From assembly GCA_022709905.1 (NCBI GenBank), contig JAKLHY010000002.1, forward strand, positions 62,001 to 126,000: a stretch of 64,000 nucleotides of DNA. The letters are read 5' to 3'. Source of the stretch: Verrucomicrobiota bacterium. GTDB lineage: Bacteria; Verrucomicrobiota; Verrucomicrobiia; Limisphaerales; UBA1319. How positions within the stretch are numbered: position 1 is the stretch's first letter; every line of letters begins with the position of its first letter. The notes under the pieces are model-generated. The model was not told the DNA's origin. It ran no database searches and saw only the letters and a program-made list of their open reading frames with translations. Of the stretch, positions 25,635 through 35,900 are shown piece by piece. The position numbers and the translations under genes are program-made.

Positions 25635-27653
25635 CTACGGCCCAGAGGTGACGGGGAACATCGAGATCCGGAACTTGGTGCATCCGTAGGGGACGAGCGT
25701 GATGGGTTGTGTTGGTTTTGATCGATCAGCGGGCTCGAGAGGCAACTGGGGGGCTTTAGGATCGGGAGTCCAAGTGACCTCGATCGCATTCGCCCGCAGT
25801 TTCAGCGGCGCCGCCAGCGGCCAATCCCATCGGGGGGGCATTGGGCCGCGTTCAACCGTCAAGCCGGGTTGCTGCACGTCCAAGGCATAGTTCCACTTGG
25901 CGGCCGCATCGGGTGTGTTGCCGTCGGCACCGTCCGGGATGGGCAAGGCGAACAGCAGTGGGCCATAGGAGACGGAGGCGTAGGGGGCGTCTTGCGCATT
26001 ACGGTCGCGGCCTGTGATCACACTTGCAGACATTGGCAGTCGTAAGCGAATCGTGTCACCCGGCACCCAGAGTCGCTCGACACGCACGAAGCCCTTTGCG
26101 TCTGGCATTGCATTGAGCGCGGTCCCGTTCACGCTTAGCATGGGATGCTTGCACCAGCCGGGAATACGGAATGTGAGCGGGAATGTTGCCCCGCGCTCCG
26201 GCTTTACGCTCATGCTGATCAAGTCGTCGAAGGGGTAATCGGTCCGGCAAACAATCTCGACCGGCACACGGTCGGCGACCAGGGCGGAGACTTTGCAGGG
26301 ACTGTAGTGTGTGGCGGCCAGGCCGTTTTCATAGGTGGCCATCCAAAGGTGCGAGACATACCACGGCACAATGCGGTTGAGCGCAGCGGTGCAGCACAGC
26401 GGGTAATGAGTCCGCTTGTAGGAGTTCCCTTCGGCTTGTGGGCCGTGCGGATGTGGAGGGGACTTATCCACGAACCGGTTGGGACACTGGAAATAGACGT
26501 GCGTCTTAAAGTCGCGCGCCACGGTGGCCGGGCCGGCGTTGAAGAAGGCCCTCTCAGCCCGGTCTGCCAAGCGCCCCTGGCCGCTGACCGTCAGCAACGC
26601 GATCTGGCTCCATAGGTAGGCGGCCACGTCGCACGTCTCGGTTCCTCGAAATGCGCCGGTTGGGCCGTAATACTCGTCGGCGACGGGTACTCCCGAGGGC
26701 TGCATGGCCTCGCGTTCGAGGAGGTCGTGCCACGCGAGGGTTGCATCGAGAAACTCGCGATTGCCCGTCCACAGGTAACCCAGCGCCCACGGGGTTGTGC
26801 TTTCGAGGAAATGCACGACATGATCTTTCTTCTCGGCGCTCGGTTTTTCGTCGGGCCGCTGCCGGTAGCGGTTCCAGGAGGTCCCGCCGGGATTCATGCC
26901 GCCGCCGTCCTTCGAGAAAAGCGCCGTGAGCGCCGCGGCGATCTCCGGGTTTCCCGTCCACGTGTAAGTGTCAAACGCCGGCCAGGGATTGGACATGGCC
27001 CATCCGAGCCGCAGCCAATCGCGGTCGCCGCTGTAACTCGATTCCAGCGTCCGCAGCACGCGTAGATCCCGGGAAGCATCGTAGTAGCCTGCCAGGGCAC
27101 GTCCCAAAAGACCATTCGCCCACATCGGCCACGCTTCGCTGACGATGCTTCCTTGGCGGTCCTCGGGTTTGTTTCGGTTGAGCCACCACAGAAACAGGAT
27201 GGCGTCGGAGTTCATGTTGGTCACAACGACATCGAGGCGCCGCTTCGCTTGTTGAATGAGGGTTTCGTCCCGCAGCATGTAGCCCAGGCGCACGAGGCCG
27301 TCGAACCAGTAACCCCCGCCTTCATACGGCCATCCGCCCTTGGGCCAGTCGAGGCGCTCACCGGTCATTTTGTGGTCGGGCGACCAGGCTCGCTTGAACT
27401 CGGCGTCATACTCGTCCATGTGGCCGGTGAAACCGTCCCGGGCCGCCAGGCACCAGTCGCGCAGCCAGCCTGCGGGTTCGACTGCACCGGCAGGCAGCGG
27501 AATGAACGCTCGACGGGTTGTCGACTCGAAAGGCCGCGCGTAGTTGACCTGGGCTGGCGCGGCTGGGGCTGCTGACAGATCGGCTGGCCACGCGCACAAC
27601 GCTGCCATCGAGCCGAATGTAATGAGTGCCGAGTTCAGATAGGAGGTCTTCAT
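25635..27653 (-). CDS. Exported GH127-like glycosidase (DUF1680, beta-L-arabinofuranosidase-like)
   Basis: Glycoside hydrolase of the GH127/DUF1680 group, probably acting on beta-L-arabinofuranosyl or related sugars in plant-type glycans. The (alpha/alpha)6 barrel contains the Zn/Cys active-site features of characterised GH127 enzymes: GTETCD (Glu339 and Cys341 from the chosen start) and the vicinal LCCTAALNR (Cys420-Cys421). In the family these ligate zinc and one Cys is the nucleophile. A C-terminal beta-sandwich follows. The ATG at 27653 gives a signal peptide (ALITFGSMAALCAW...SAAPA); 27659 is an alternative. It is divergent from the isomerase-like gene at 28307. Confidence 0.88.
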   Translation of the reverse strand: MKTSYLNSALITFGSMAALCAWPADLSAAPAAPAQVNYARPFESTTRRAFIPLPAGAVEPAGWLRDWCLAARDGFTGHMDEYDAEFKRAWSPDHKMTGERLDWPKGGWPYEGGGYWFDGLVRLGYMLRDETLIQQAKRRLDVVVTNMNSDAILFLWWLNRNKPEDRQGSIVSEAWPMWANGLLGRALAGYYDASRDLRVLRTLESSYSGDRDWLRLGWAMSNPWPAFDTYTWTGNPEIAAALTALFSKDGGGMNPGGTSWNRYRQRPDEKPSAEKKDHVVHFLESTTPWALGYLWTGNREFLDATLAWHDLLEREAMQPSGVPVADEYYGPTGAFRGTETCDVAAYLWSQIALLTVSGQGRLADRAERAFFNAGPATVARDFKTHVYFQCPNRFVDKSPPHPHGPQAEGNSYKRTHYPLCCTAALNRIVPWYVSHLWMATYENGLAATHYSPCKVSALVADRVPVEIVCRTDYPFDDLISMSVKPERGATFPLTFRIPGWCKHPMLSVNGTALNAMPDAKGFVRVERLWVPGDTIRLRLPMSASVITGRDRNAQDAPYASVSYGPLLFALPIPDGADGNTPDAAAKWNYALDVQQPGLTVERGPMPPRWDWPLAAPLKLRANAIEVTWTPDPKAPQLPLEPADRSKPTQPITLVPYGCTKFRISMFPVTSGP

Positions 27654-28306
27654 TTCCATCTCTTTTACTTTGCGTGGCCCTGGCAGCAAGCCCCAATCGC
27701 CGTCGAGTGTAGTGCCGGCCCACTGTCGCCTAAGCAAGTGTCATGGGGAGAAATAGATCCGTAAAAAACAGCTCCCTATTGAGCCGTCACGGCCGTTTTT
27801 AAGGCCTGTTATTTGACTGTAATAGACCGGACACGCCGGGAGGATTTGGGTAGTGCATGCGCCAACCAATCACTGCTTTTGTCCCGCAAACAAAGCGAGA
27901 TGGTGGAGTCTGCTGGCGACGGCGTGTGGTCGTGACAGGAAGAACCGGTGGCATACGGGCAAAAAAGGGGCATGAAAACAGGCGCTGAGGCCTATTAATG
28001 AACTGATTATTTACGCATCCATCTGCCATGAAATCAGTTGTCTTGGCGACAGTTGGCTATGTTGTCCACAAAGTTACCGAAGAAATCCCTGAGGCCCGTG
28101 CGGTCTTGAGAATCGGGGGCGAAACTCAAGTGTAATGAAATAAAAAAATAATAATACAATAATAAAATAATAATCAATATTGATAATAATAAATAAATCT
28201 ACCTTGGCAATCGCATCAGGATTAAGTAGGCTACAGCTCATGATCACGCCCGTATCGTCCCCGTCTACAACTCGCCGCTTTCACGTCTGTTTGGGAGAAA
28301 CACCTT
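27654..28306. other. Long divergent intergenic region with an AT-rich tract
   Basis: About 650 bp between the divergent GH127-like and isomerase-like genes. No supported gene: a 76-codon minus frame at 27799-28029 has no recognisable features. The main landmark is the AT tract at 28134-28200. Promoters of both genes should lie here, but no clear -35/-10 was identified. Confidence 0.5.
28134..28200. promoter_or_regulatory. AT-rich tract with central palindrome
   Basis: Nearly pure A/T over about 65 bp in a GC-rich window, with many AATAAT repeats and the palindrome TCAATATTGA at 28174-28183. It lies 105 bp upstream of the Tat-exported isomerase-like gene and may act as a curved or UP-like element. 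Function is inference. Confidence 0.4.
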
Positions 28307-29866
28307 ATGTCTGAGCACACTCATGTTCCCCAGTGCCATGCTCGATGTTGTCCTTGTGGCGATGCTGAGCTCGGCGAAATCGACGGCATCTCGCGCCGCA
28401 GTTTTTTGGGCGGCGTCGCGCTTGGCGGTATTGCGCTCACCTGGATGTCCTGGGCTGAGGCAGCCGGGGCGGAAAACCAGTTGCCGGGCCCGGCCGCCCG
28501 AAAGCCGATCGTGGTCAAGCCAGTCTTGACGTATGCCGTGCCGCAGCGCGCGCGGCAGACCAGCTGGCGTTCGTGGGGTGGCATTCAGACCGAGCAGGAC
28601 GCCAAAGCGGAAACGGCGCGCATCGAGGAGGAGGTGAAGCAGGTGCAGGCGATGGCCGACTTTCCACTCCAATTCCTCCCCGTAACGGCCATCCGGGACG
28701 CAAAACAACTGGAGGGAGCCAACGATCTGGCCAGCGCCGACGTTGTCCTGCTGTATGCGGCGGGCGGGCCGGCAGACGTGTTCCAGCGATTTCGCGACCA
28801 GGGCAAGGATGTCATCTACTTCGTGCGGCACAAGTCCGGCCCGGTGTCCTTGTGGTATGAGATTGTCAGTCCTATCCACTTGCGGGGGGGGCAGTCGGAC
28901 CAGCGCGTCACGAAGGCCTTCGACGAGGAGGACGTGGTGGTGGACGACCTGAAGGCTGTGCTCTGGCGGTTGCGGGCGTTGTGCGGTCTGAAGAACACGA
29001 TGAACAGCCGCATTGTCGCCGTCGGTGGCGCCAGCGGATGGGGACAGCCGAAGGCGCCGGAGTTGGCGAAGGAACGATTCAAACTCGACATCCAACCGCT
29101 CTCGTATCCGGAGCTGGGGGAGTTGATCAAAGCGGCCCGAGCCGACCAGGCCGCCGTGGCTTTGGCGCGGAGGCGCGCCGAGGCTTACCTGAAACTGCCC
29201 GGCACCTCGTTGGAGACCGACGCCAAGTTCGTCGAGAACGCCATGCTGCTGGACCAGATCTTCCGCGCCATCATGCTCAAGGCCGAGTGCCGCGCGATCA
29301 CCGTCAACGGTTGCATGGCCACCATCATGCCGATGGCCGAGACCACCGCCTGCTTGACGCTAAGCACGCTCAACGACGACGGCTACCTGGCTTTCTGCGA
29401 ATCGGATTTCGTCGTCGTTCCGTCCGGCATCCTCCTCTCCAACATCTCCGGCCTCCCGATGTTCTTGAACGATCCGACTTACCCCCATGACGGCGTGATC
29501 ACATTGGCCCACTGCACCGGCCCCCGGAAGATGGACGGCAAGACCCTCGAACCGGCGCGAATTCTGACACATTTCGAGTCCGACTACGGCGCGGCTCCGA
29601 AGGTCGAAATGCGCAAAGGTCAGATGACCACGAACATCCTGCCCGACTTCAAGGCGGAACGGTGGGTGGGCGTGTTGGGTGAGATCGTCGATGCCCCGTT
29701 TCTCGACATCTGCCGCGACCAGATCGATGTCCGCTTCACCTGCGACAGCCTGCGGTTGGCCCAACGCATGCCCGGCTTCCACTGGATGACCGGCTATGGT
29801 GATTACTCGAAGGAACTCGGCTACGCGCTCAAACGCGTCGGTATCCAGTGGGAATGGCTCACGTAG
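28307..29866 (+). CDS. Tat-exported sugar isomerase-like protein (L-fucose isomerase-like fold)
   Basis: The start follows GGGAGAAACACCTT, a good ribosome-binding site. The N-terminus has a Cys-rich leader (CHARCCPC) and then a twin-arginine signal: SRRSFLGG with Arg30-Arg31 and a hydrophobic stretch ending AEAAGA. The C-terminal half resembles the L-fucose/L-arabinose isomerase superfamily in layout (TVNGCMATIMPMAETTACLTLSTLNDDGYLAFCESDF), where Glu, Asp and His ligate a metal. Whether it isomerises sugar is unknown. Export of an isomerase-like fold through Tat, which carries folded metalloproteins, is unusual. The neighbouring divergent GH127-like gene suggests a role with plant-type sugars. 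Confidence 0.7.
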   Translation: MSEHTHVPQCHARCCPCGDAELGEIDGISRRSFLGGVALGGIALTWMSWAEAAGAENQLPGPAARKPIVVKPVLTYAVPQRARQTSWRSWGGIQTEQDAKAETARIEEEVKQVQAMADFPLQFLPVTAIRDAKQLEGANDLASADVVLLYAAGGPADVFQRFRDQGKDVIYFVRHKSGPVSLWYEIVSPIHLRGGQSDQRVTKAFDEEDVVVDDLKAVLWRLRALCGLKNTMNSRIVAVGGASGWGQPKAPELAKERFKLDIQPLSYPELGELIKAARADQAAVALARRRAEAYLKLPGTSLETDAKFVENAMLLDQIFRAIMLKAECRAITVNGCMATIMPMAETTACLTLSTLNDDGYLAFCESDFVVVPSGILLSNISGLPMFLNDPTYPHDGVITLAHCTGPRKMDGKTLEPARILTHFESDYGAAPKVEMRKGQMTTNILPDFKAERWVGVLGEIVDAPFLDICRDQIDVRFTCDSLRLAQRMPGFHWMTGYGDYSKELGYALKRVGIQWEWLT

Positions 29867-29885
29867 CGGGCGGCACGAGCCTGCT

Positions 29886-29984
29886 GCTACGGTTTTCCTG
29901 GAAAGCGATGGAGCGGTGTTCGTTCCGACCGTGGAAGGATTGCTTGGCGACAAGCTAACCGCCTTTGCGCTGACACCCACGTAA
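29886..29984 (+). pseudogene. Fragment resembling AbiEii/AbiGii nucleotidyltransferase toxin
   Basis: The frame encodes ATVFLESDGAVFVPTVEG then LLGDKLTAFALTPT and a TAA. The VPTVExLLGDKLTAFAxxT segment resembles the conserved core of type IV toxin AbiEii (DUF1814) proteins. Only 32 residues remain and no antitoxin partner is present, so this is a decayed remnant. The match is recalled by eye. Confidence 0.45.
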
Positions 29985-30006
29985 AGTGTAAGCTTGTCCT
30001 TACACT
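29985..30006 (+). terminator. Perfect hairpin AGTGTAAG...CTTACACT
   Basis: An 8-bp stem around a 6-nt loop directly after the stop of the AbiEii-like fragment. No T-run follows, so it may be a palindromic repeat or weak terminator. Confidence 0.35.
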
Positions 30007-30183
30007 GGCACGATTGCTTTTAATTTCCTTGAATCACAGGAACTTACGAGAACTATTGGGCAATTCGTTGTCGAGCTTCTTTACAGGTCTGCCGGTGACA
30101 TGCTTCTGGCTGGCTCGATAGTTTTCCTATTCGGGGTGGCCAGGAAAAGGTGATCAAGGTCTTAATGCTGCCTGCTGAATGAA

Positions 30184-32502
30184 TTAGCGTTGGGGAGTAT
30201 TTCCGTTTTGCGGGCCAATCCCTTTCCGGTAATACGCAGCCGTATTTTGAAAGCTCCCAATCTGTTTGCGGTCAACCCAAACCTCGAAGGGCTGATCGCG
30301 CCAGATGAATTTGGGCTGGCGCGGGTTTGATTGGTCAAAACCCAAGGTGAGCGGCCGGCCATCGGCACCGGCCAAGCCATACTCGATCCCTCCGACCGGC
30401 AAGTGGAGACCTCTGACGAATGCTGTGGTGGTGTTGCTCACTGTCATGGTGGCGCCTTTGACCATGATGTAAGGCATGGGAATGGGTTGACCTACTTGGA
30501 GCGTGAAAGGCCAGACGGGTCCGGTTTTTCCGGCGTCGCGGTAATCCTTCGACAGGCTGGTTTGGCCAGGGAGAGGTTCATATCTTGCAAGGAAATCATC
30601 AAACTGCCGGGAGCGATCTGAATAGGCATTCTCGTTTATACACGCGAAGGCAAGGACGTGGAGTCTTCGATGAGCGTATACGAAAACCGCGCGGCAATGG
30701 GCGTTGGGTGTGTTTTGGATATATTCCATTGCATAGGCAGGCTGGGTTGCGACCGTGCATTTCTCCTGCTTGATCAAGTGCCCCTTGGAGGATGGAAACA
30801 ATTGGGATCCTTGGTCCCGGAGGAAATCGTCCACCGCCAGCGACTCAGCCTTTCCCTGTCCCCGAGGGATTCGGACCCGGATTTCGGCATCGGAGGTGAG
30901 GAACATCACCCGGCGATTTTGGCTGTCGTCCATTTCTCGAACAGCCCACTTGGCGGGATAGGCGCATGAGAAAAGGCCTTGCTGAGAATCACGGTAGGTC
31001 TTCGTGCTTGCCGATATGGTCGGTCGGCTTACGGCTGCGCCGGGGGCGGTTGATCCAGAGGCAGAGTCGGATCGCGCTCCGACATGATCGGCCCCAGGGG
31101 CGAGGGCCTGAGTGGCTTCAGTTGAATCAGTTGATGCACTTTTGCTGTATTGGATTAGGAACCACGCGCTCGCGGCCAGGATCAGCAAGCAGATCGACGC
31201 ACTGGCCAGAATCCGCTTTCGGTTTGCAGCTTTGCGATGCGCCGAGGGCTCAGCCGAGGTATCCTGACGTGCGATAACCGTGCTGCCGCAGACCGGGCAG
31301 ATCAGGCCTTCTCCAGGGCGTGCGTTCCGGACTGCAAACTCGGCGTGGCACCGTGGACAGGTATGCGCCAATGTCTCCACTCCAGGGAAGTTTTTTGAGG
31401 AGTCCCCTGAGGAGTTCGTCGAAGTTAGCGATGGAGCGTTGGATGCGTTACGATCGTCGCCGGCTGGAGACAATTCCTGGGTGACTTGGCTGGCAACGGC
31501 TTGTCGCGGGCCGGTTTTTGAAGAAAACCGTGCGGGCAAAAGCCGAATGACGTTCCAAACGATAAAACATACTCCGTATGGGAGCCATCTCTTGGTCTCC
31601 GGGGACCAGTGCTCGCCGTACGTGGTGAGAATGAGAGCGCTCAATCCAATGCCCAGGGGCACGCTTATGATGAATGCGGCGCACCCCGCCGGCGTTGCCA
31701 AAGCCCCGACAAACGAACCATCCGTCTCCGGGTTCAGCAGGGCTTCGAGGTCCATAGCTTTCTTTCTGTGATACCACTCTCGCAAGGGATTCCCCACAAA
31801 CCGGCTGCCTGATAACTCCTTTTTTAACGCTTTTGATTCAGAGTTCGGTACCCACAATTCCAGGGTTTCCGTCGGAGTCTTAATGAGGAGTCTCATTTTC
31901 TTCAATCCCTCCGACAAAGTGATGGCGCCAGAAATTTCTTCGCGGCTAATGCAAAGTTGCCTCAAGCCTTCGACCATTCGAATACGAACCCCCTCAAAGT
32001 CAGCCGTGACCTGGTAATGGCCGGTGTGGTTGTTGAAGAATCCTCGCGTGAAGGCAGCGAACACCAAGGGCCGAGGTTCGACGCGCTGAGCCAGGTGACA
32101 GGCTGGACACGCAATTTGTTCCCCTAAAAGGGAGAGTGGTACTTCGATATGCTGCCCGCAGTCCCGGCATTCAATCTTCAGGACAGAAGCGGCTGATTCA
32201 GTGACTACTGGTTCATTACCGGGATGCCAATCCAACTCATCCAGCGGCTTCCATTTGGCATCGTCCAGCCGGTGCTCGGCCACAGCCAATGTTCCCACCG
32301 TTGCCTTGCCTGAGTTCAGCAAGTCTTCGATTTCCGCACCTGTAAATGGACCAACCTTGCCGCCGCCCATCCAGAGATACCACCTCGGCATGGTTGACGA
32401 GGTGATCGACGGGGCTTCCTGTGGAAAGCACGATAGACCACACCCTGAGCAATTGGAGTCGTCAGGTGAATTCTCTCTGCCACACTTCTCGCATACCCAC
32501 AT
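30184..32502 (-). CDS. Membrane protein with zinc ribbons and a GYF_2 (DUF4339) domain
   Basis: Large protein (772 residues) with a mosaic layout. An N-terminal zinc ribbon has Cys4, Cys7, Cys18 and Cys21. A GYF_2 domain follows (about 40-95: PRWYLWMGGGKVGPFTGAEI...), then a second ribbon (ECRDCG...ACPACH, about 111-136) and a PH-like or DUF-like beta domain. Two membrane helices are near 265-315, a third ribbon (CPRCHAEF...CPVCG) comes before a further TM helix (RILASASICLLILAASAWFLI), and a C-terminal domain of about 250 residues (FSCAYPAKWAVREM...) resembles PsbP/DUF1795-type folds. Such GYF_2 proteins are frequent in Planctomycetes and Verrucomicrobia and have no established role. It is monocistronic here. 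Confidence 0.75.
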   Translation of the reverse strand: MWVCEKCGRENSPDDSNCSGCGLSCFPQEAPSITSSTMPRWYLWMGGGKVGPFTGAEIEDLLNSGKATVGTLAVAEHRLDDAKWKPLDELDWHPGNEPVVTESAASVLKIECRDCGQHIEVPLSLLGEQIACPACHLAQRVEPRPLVFAAFTRGFFNNHTGHYQVTADFEGVRIRMVEGLRQLCISREEISGAITLSEGLKKMRLLIKTPTETLELWVPNSESKALKKELSGSRFVGNPLREWYHRKKAMDLEALLNPETDGSFVGALATPAGCAAFIISVPLGIGLSALILTTYGEHWSPETKRWLPYGVCFIVWNVIRLLPARFSSKTGPRQAVASQVTQELSPAGDDRNASNAPSLTSTNSSGDSSKNFPGVETLAHTCPRCHAEFAVRNARPGEGLICPVCGSTVIARQDTSAEPSAHRKAANRKRILASASICLLILAASAWFLIQYSKSASTDSTEATQALAPGADHVGARSDSASGSTAPGAAVSRPTISASTKTYRDSQQGLFSCAYPAKWAVREMDDSQNRRVMFLTSDAEIRVRIPRGQGKAESLAVDDFLRDQGSQLFPSSKGHLIKQEKCTVATQPAYAMEYIQNTPNAHCRAVFVYAHRRLHVLAFACINENAYSDRSRQFDDFLARYEPLPGQTSLSKDYRDAGKTGPVWPFTLQVGQPIPMPYIMVKGATMTVSNTTTAFVRGLHLPVGGIEYGLAGADGRPLTLGFDQSNPRQPKFIWRDQPFEVWVDRKQIGSFQNTAAYYRKGIGPQNGNTPQR

Positions 32503-32942
32503 ACACCAAAAGGCCCGCGTAGGTTGATGGCGATTGAACCTTGTTAAGCTACTGAACGATCGACAGGGAAACGGGGTTGATATTCTTGCCGAAAAGAAGG
32601 GATGACCTTCGGGTTGGCTTCATTGAGTTTAACTTTAAATCTAGCATCAGGGAAAAGCAAGCTGCCCGCAGCCGCGGGCGAGTTCTTCGGATTGGCCTCA
32701 ATTCGTGGTTCGAGGCTTGTGGGTCAACCCAAGTAAATTAAACTTCGAGTGAACGCCGATCCGTGCGCAGGATCTTTACCGATGAATTCCAAAACGCGGA
32801 AGATTAGGTGGGGTTATATTATAAATTATTCAATGCCAAATAAAAAGACTGATTTCAATCATTGCGTTGCCTTGGGTGGAGTGCTACAAGGGGTATTGAT
32901 CCTCAGGTTCCTTACCATGTGTCTTGGAGAAAAACCGTTCGA
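32503..32942. other. Intergenic region, nothing recognised
   Basis: Separates the divergent zinc-ribbon membrane protein gene and the beta-helix gene. An AT-rich segment (about 32810-32840) may belong to the promoter of the beta-helix gene. I see no gene, repeat or strong motif. Confidence 0.4.
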
Positions 32943-35900
32943 ATGCCTATGAAACCACACTCATCCATTCTCGTTGCCTTTGGCTTGCTGGCGGCTTTGG
33001 CTGCCGCGGAAGGCAAGATTATCACGGTCACGACCGTTGACAACGTCAGCCCGGGTGCCGGGCAAACCTCACTTCTTCAGGCCATTCAGTCGTTGGCGGC
33101 GGGGGATACAATCAAGTTTGAAATTCCGGGGAACGGACCTCATGTGATTGTGACTCCAATGGGGGGATATCCCTTGATCACCGCGGATAATGTGACGATT
33201 GACGGTTACAGCCAGCCGGGGGCTTCCGCCAATGCCAATCCGATCCTGGGCGGCAACAATGCGAGTATCAAGATTGTGCTGGATTCGACGGGGAGCGAGT
33301 CGCAGGGCAGCGCGGACAAGCCCAACCGTCGTTCCACGCGATTGCCTTATCCGGGATATGGGGATTCCGAGAACGCGATCCTGGGGATTTACGAGGCTGA
33401 TAATGTCACGATTCGGGGCCTCAGTTTTCTGGGGCGGCACACCGAGGGCAGTGACGCGGATCCGAGCATTTATTGTGTCGCGTTAGTGAAGGAGGCGAAG
33501 AACGCGAAGGTGCAAGGCTGCTGGTTCGGCCTGGCGCCAGACGGGACGACGGTCAAGCCGTGCGGCTCGGCGGTCGCGGGCTTCCGTCATCGGGTGTCGG
33601 TGGAGGGCGTCAATGAGGACACTTACTCGGGCGGGTTGGTTTTCGGGACCGACGGAGATGGCACGGCGGATGTTGCCGAGTTCAACATCGCCATGGGGAT
33701 GCACATCGCCTTGGCCTTGGAATTGCCGGATGCCCGGGTATCGGGGAACTACTTCAATGTTTTTCCCGATGGAAAGACCTTTTTAGATCTCGAAACCCTC
33801 TATATGGAAGTCAGCGGTCTGGGCATTGACACCCTCGAAACCTTTGAAAACGGCCGGGTCACGGACAATACCGTGATTGGCACGAATGGCGACGGAGTGA
33901 GCGATGCCAACGAGCGGAACATTTTCGCGCACTCCATATACGATCACGACATTGAATTCTACTCCGCCGCGAATAACGTTGTCATTGCCGGGAATTACTT
34001 CGGAGTGGGCGTGGATGGCACGACGACCCAGCCCGCTCTGATGAGCGCAATGCCGGACTTTGCGGAATTGCCGGGTTCCGGGAGTGTCCGGGTCGGATCC
34101 AACGGCGACGGGGTGAGCGACGATCTGGAAGGCAACTTGATTGCGGCGATGCCCGGCAGCCGGTTTGTGGTCGCGGGGGCTGGCCTTCCCATTGTTGCCC
34201 GTCGGAACAAGCTGGTGGGGAATTCATTCGCCGCCTTTCCGTTTGCCGACGGAGACAACTCCAGGCCGTATGAAACCTATTATGCCGAGGCTCTGGTGAA
34301 TACCGCGGCGGGAACCATCCCTGTTTTAGCGAGTGTTCAGGACGGGATTATGACGGGAACGGTGCCCGCGCCTAACGTCGACAACTACGCGTGGCATGTC
34401 ATTGATATTTATGTGGTGGATTCCGCCTCGATGCAGTTGGGCTTTTACCTGCCTGGAACCTATGCCGGCTCGTTTGTGGAAGGATCGTCAAAGGATACTG
34501 ATCCGGCCCCGAACGCCTTTAAGGTGAGCTTGATTGGCATGCCCATCTCCCCGGGCGCTCAGGTGGCGATTGCCGTGACCTACACCAAATCGACCAACGG
34601 AACGCCGGCGGGAGAGTCGATTACGGGACCGCTCTCGAATCCCGTCGAGGCCCAGATTCCCGCGTTCACTCCCGGCAGTATCGAGTCGGTTGGATTGGCG
34701 CGCGTCGTGCCGGACACTCCAATTATTAATCCCGGTCTGGACGCCTTGGGGAATTGGGAGCCTTACAGCAGCGTGATGGGAACGACCACATTCCTGATCG
34801 AAGGCAATACCTTTGCCGACGGCACGACGGACAAGCAGCGTTATGTTGTTGCGCTTCAGCCGTCCGATGGCAAGCCCATGAAACTGGCCGAGGCGTTCTA
34901 TGCCGACAATGGTTCTCCATTCAAGGGGCCGATCAACGCATCGCGTCAAAACGGGAATCCCGGTCGTGTTGCGGGTGATCCGCGGCCTGGCGCCGTTCAT
35001 TACATTACAGGGGCCGAGGCCTCGCCCCATACGCTGGCCGAATTCAAATCGGATAATCGCTGGAATCTTGGCTACGATCGATCGAACGTGGCCGATCCAA
35101 CGGTGGAAAGCCGGTATGGGACTGTGCAAGGCTTCGAACTCGATCCGGTGACGTTGGTTTCCACCCCGGTGGGTAAGGCGATTGATATTGCCAATGGCCG
35201 TCTCACGACCGGCCAGGCCCAAAGTGACCAAAACACGAGGTTCGGCGGCGAAATCGTCGGCCTCAGCGATGGCAACTTCGTTTCGGTGGTCGAGGATCGC
35301 TCGAAGGTCCGCCGTCCGGATGGCAACTGTGCAGTGGCGACCATCATCGCCCCGGATGGCACCATCGTCAAAGAGACCTTCAAAGTGGCGGATGGCGATA
35401 TTTGGGCCAATGCCGCAGCTTACCAGGGCGGTTTTGTTGTGCGTGTTGCGGGCAAGTTCTACTTCTACGATAATGCGGGTAACGAGAAGGGATCGATCAG
35501 CCAGGACACCTCGGGAGAGAGTTTTGACACGGGGCGCGGCGATGGCACGCGCATTGCCGCCCATGTCAACAGTCCGTATGTGTTCCTCGCTGGCAAAGTG
35601 AAGACGGCGGATACGGTGAAGGTCGCCGCGTGGGACACGCGGGATCACAGTTACGTGGGTGTTGCCGACGTCAGTGAGCCGGCCTTTCCTGGCACGCCGG
35701 ATCGCGTCAACCTGGCGGTAGACGCCCTGAACCGGGTGGTGGTGGCGTGGGAATCGTTGCCTGCCGAATACGAGGTCAACCAGGTGGCGGCTCGAGTCTT
35801 GGCGCTCAATCCAACGGCGAAGACCATAACGCCGCTCACCTCGAGCTTCTTCCCGTTCGTGAACTTCGCCAAGACGGGTGGCATCCATACCTATCGCATG

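Larger units (their letters stand above)
29867..30183. other. Intergenic region with gene remnant and hairpin
   Basis: Contains a short coding remnant (29886-29984) and a perfect 8-bp hairpin (29985-30006). The remaining 180 bp show no gene or motif I can support. Confidence 0.5.

Noticed and set aside
27799..28029. 76-codon minus-strand frame in the divergent region
   Set aside because: No family-like sequence, and the region is expected to hold promoters.
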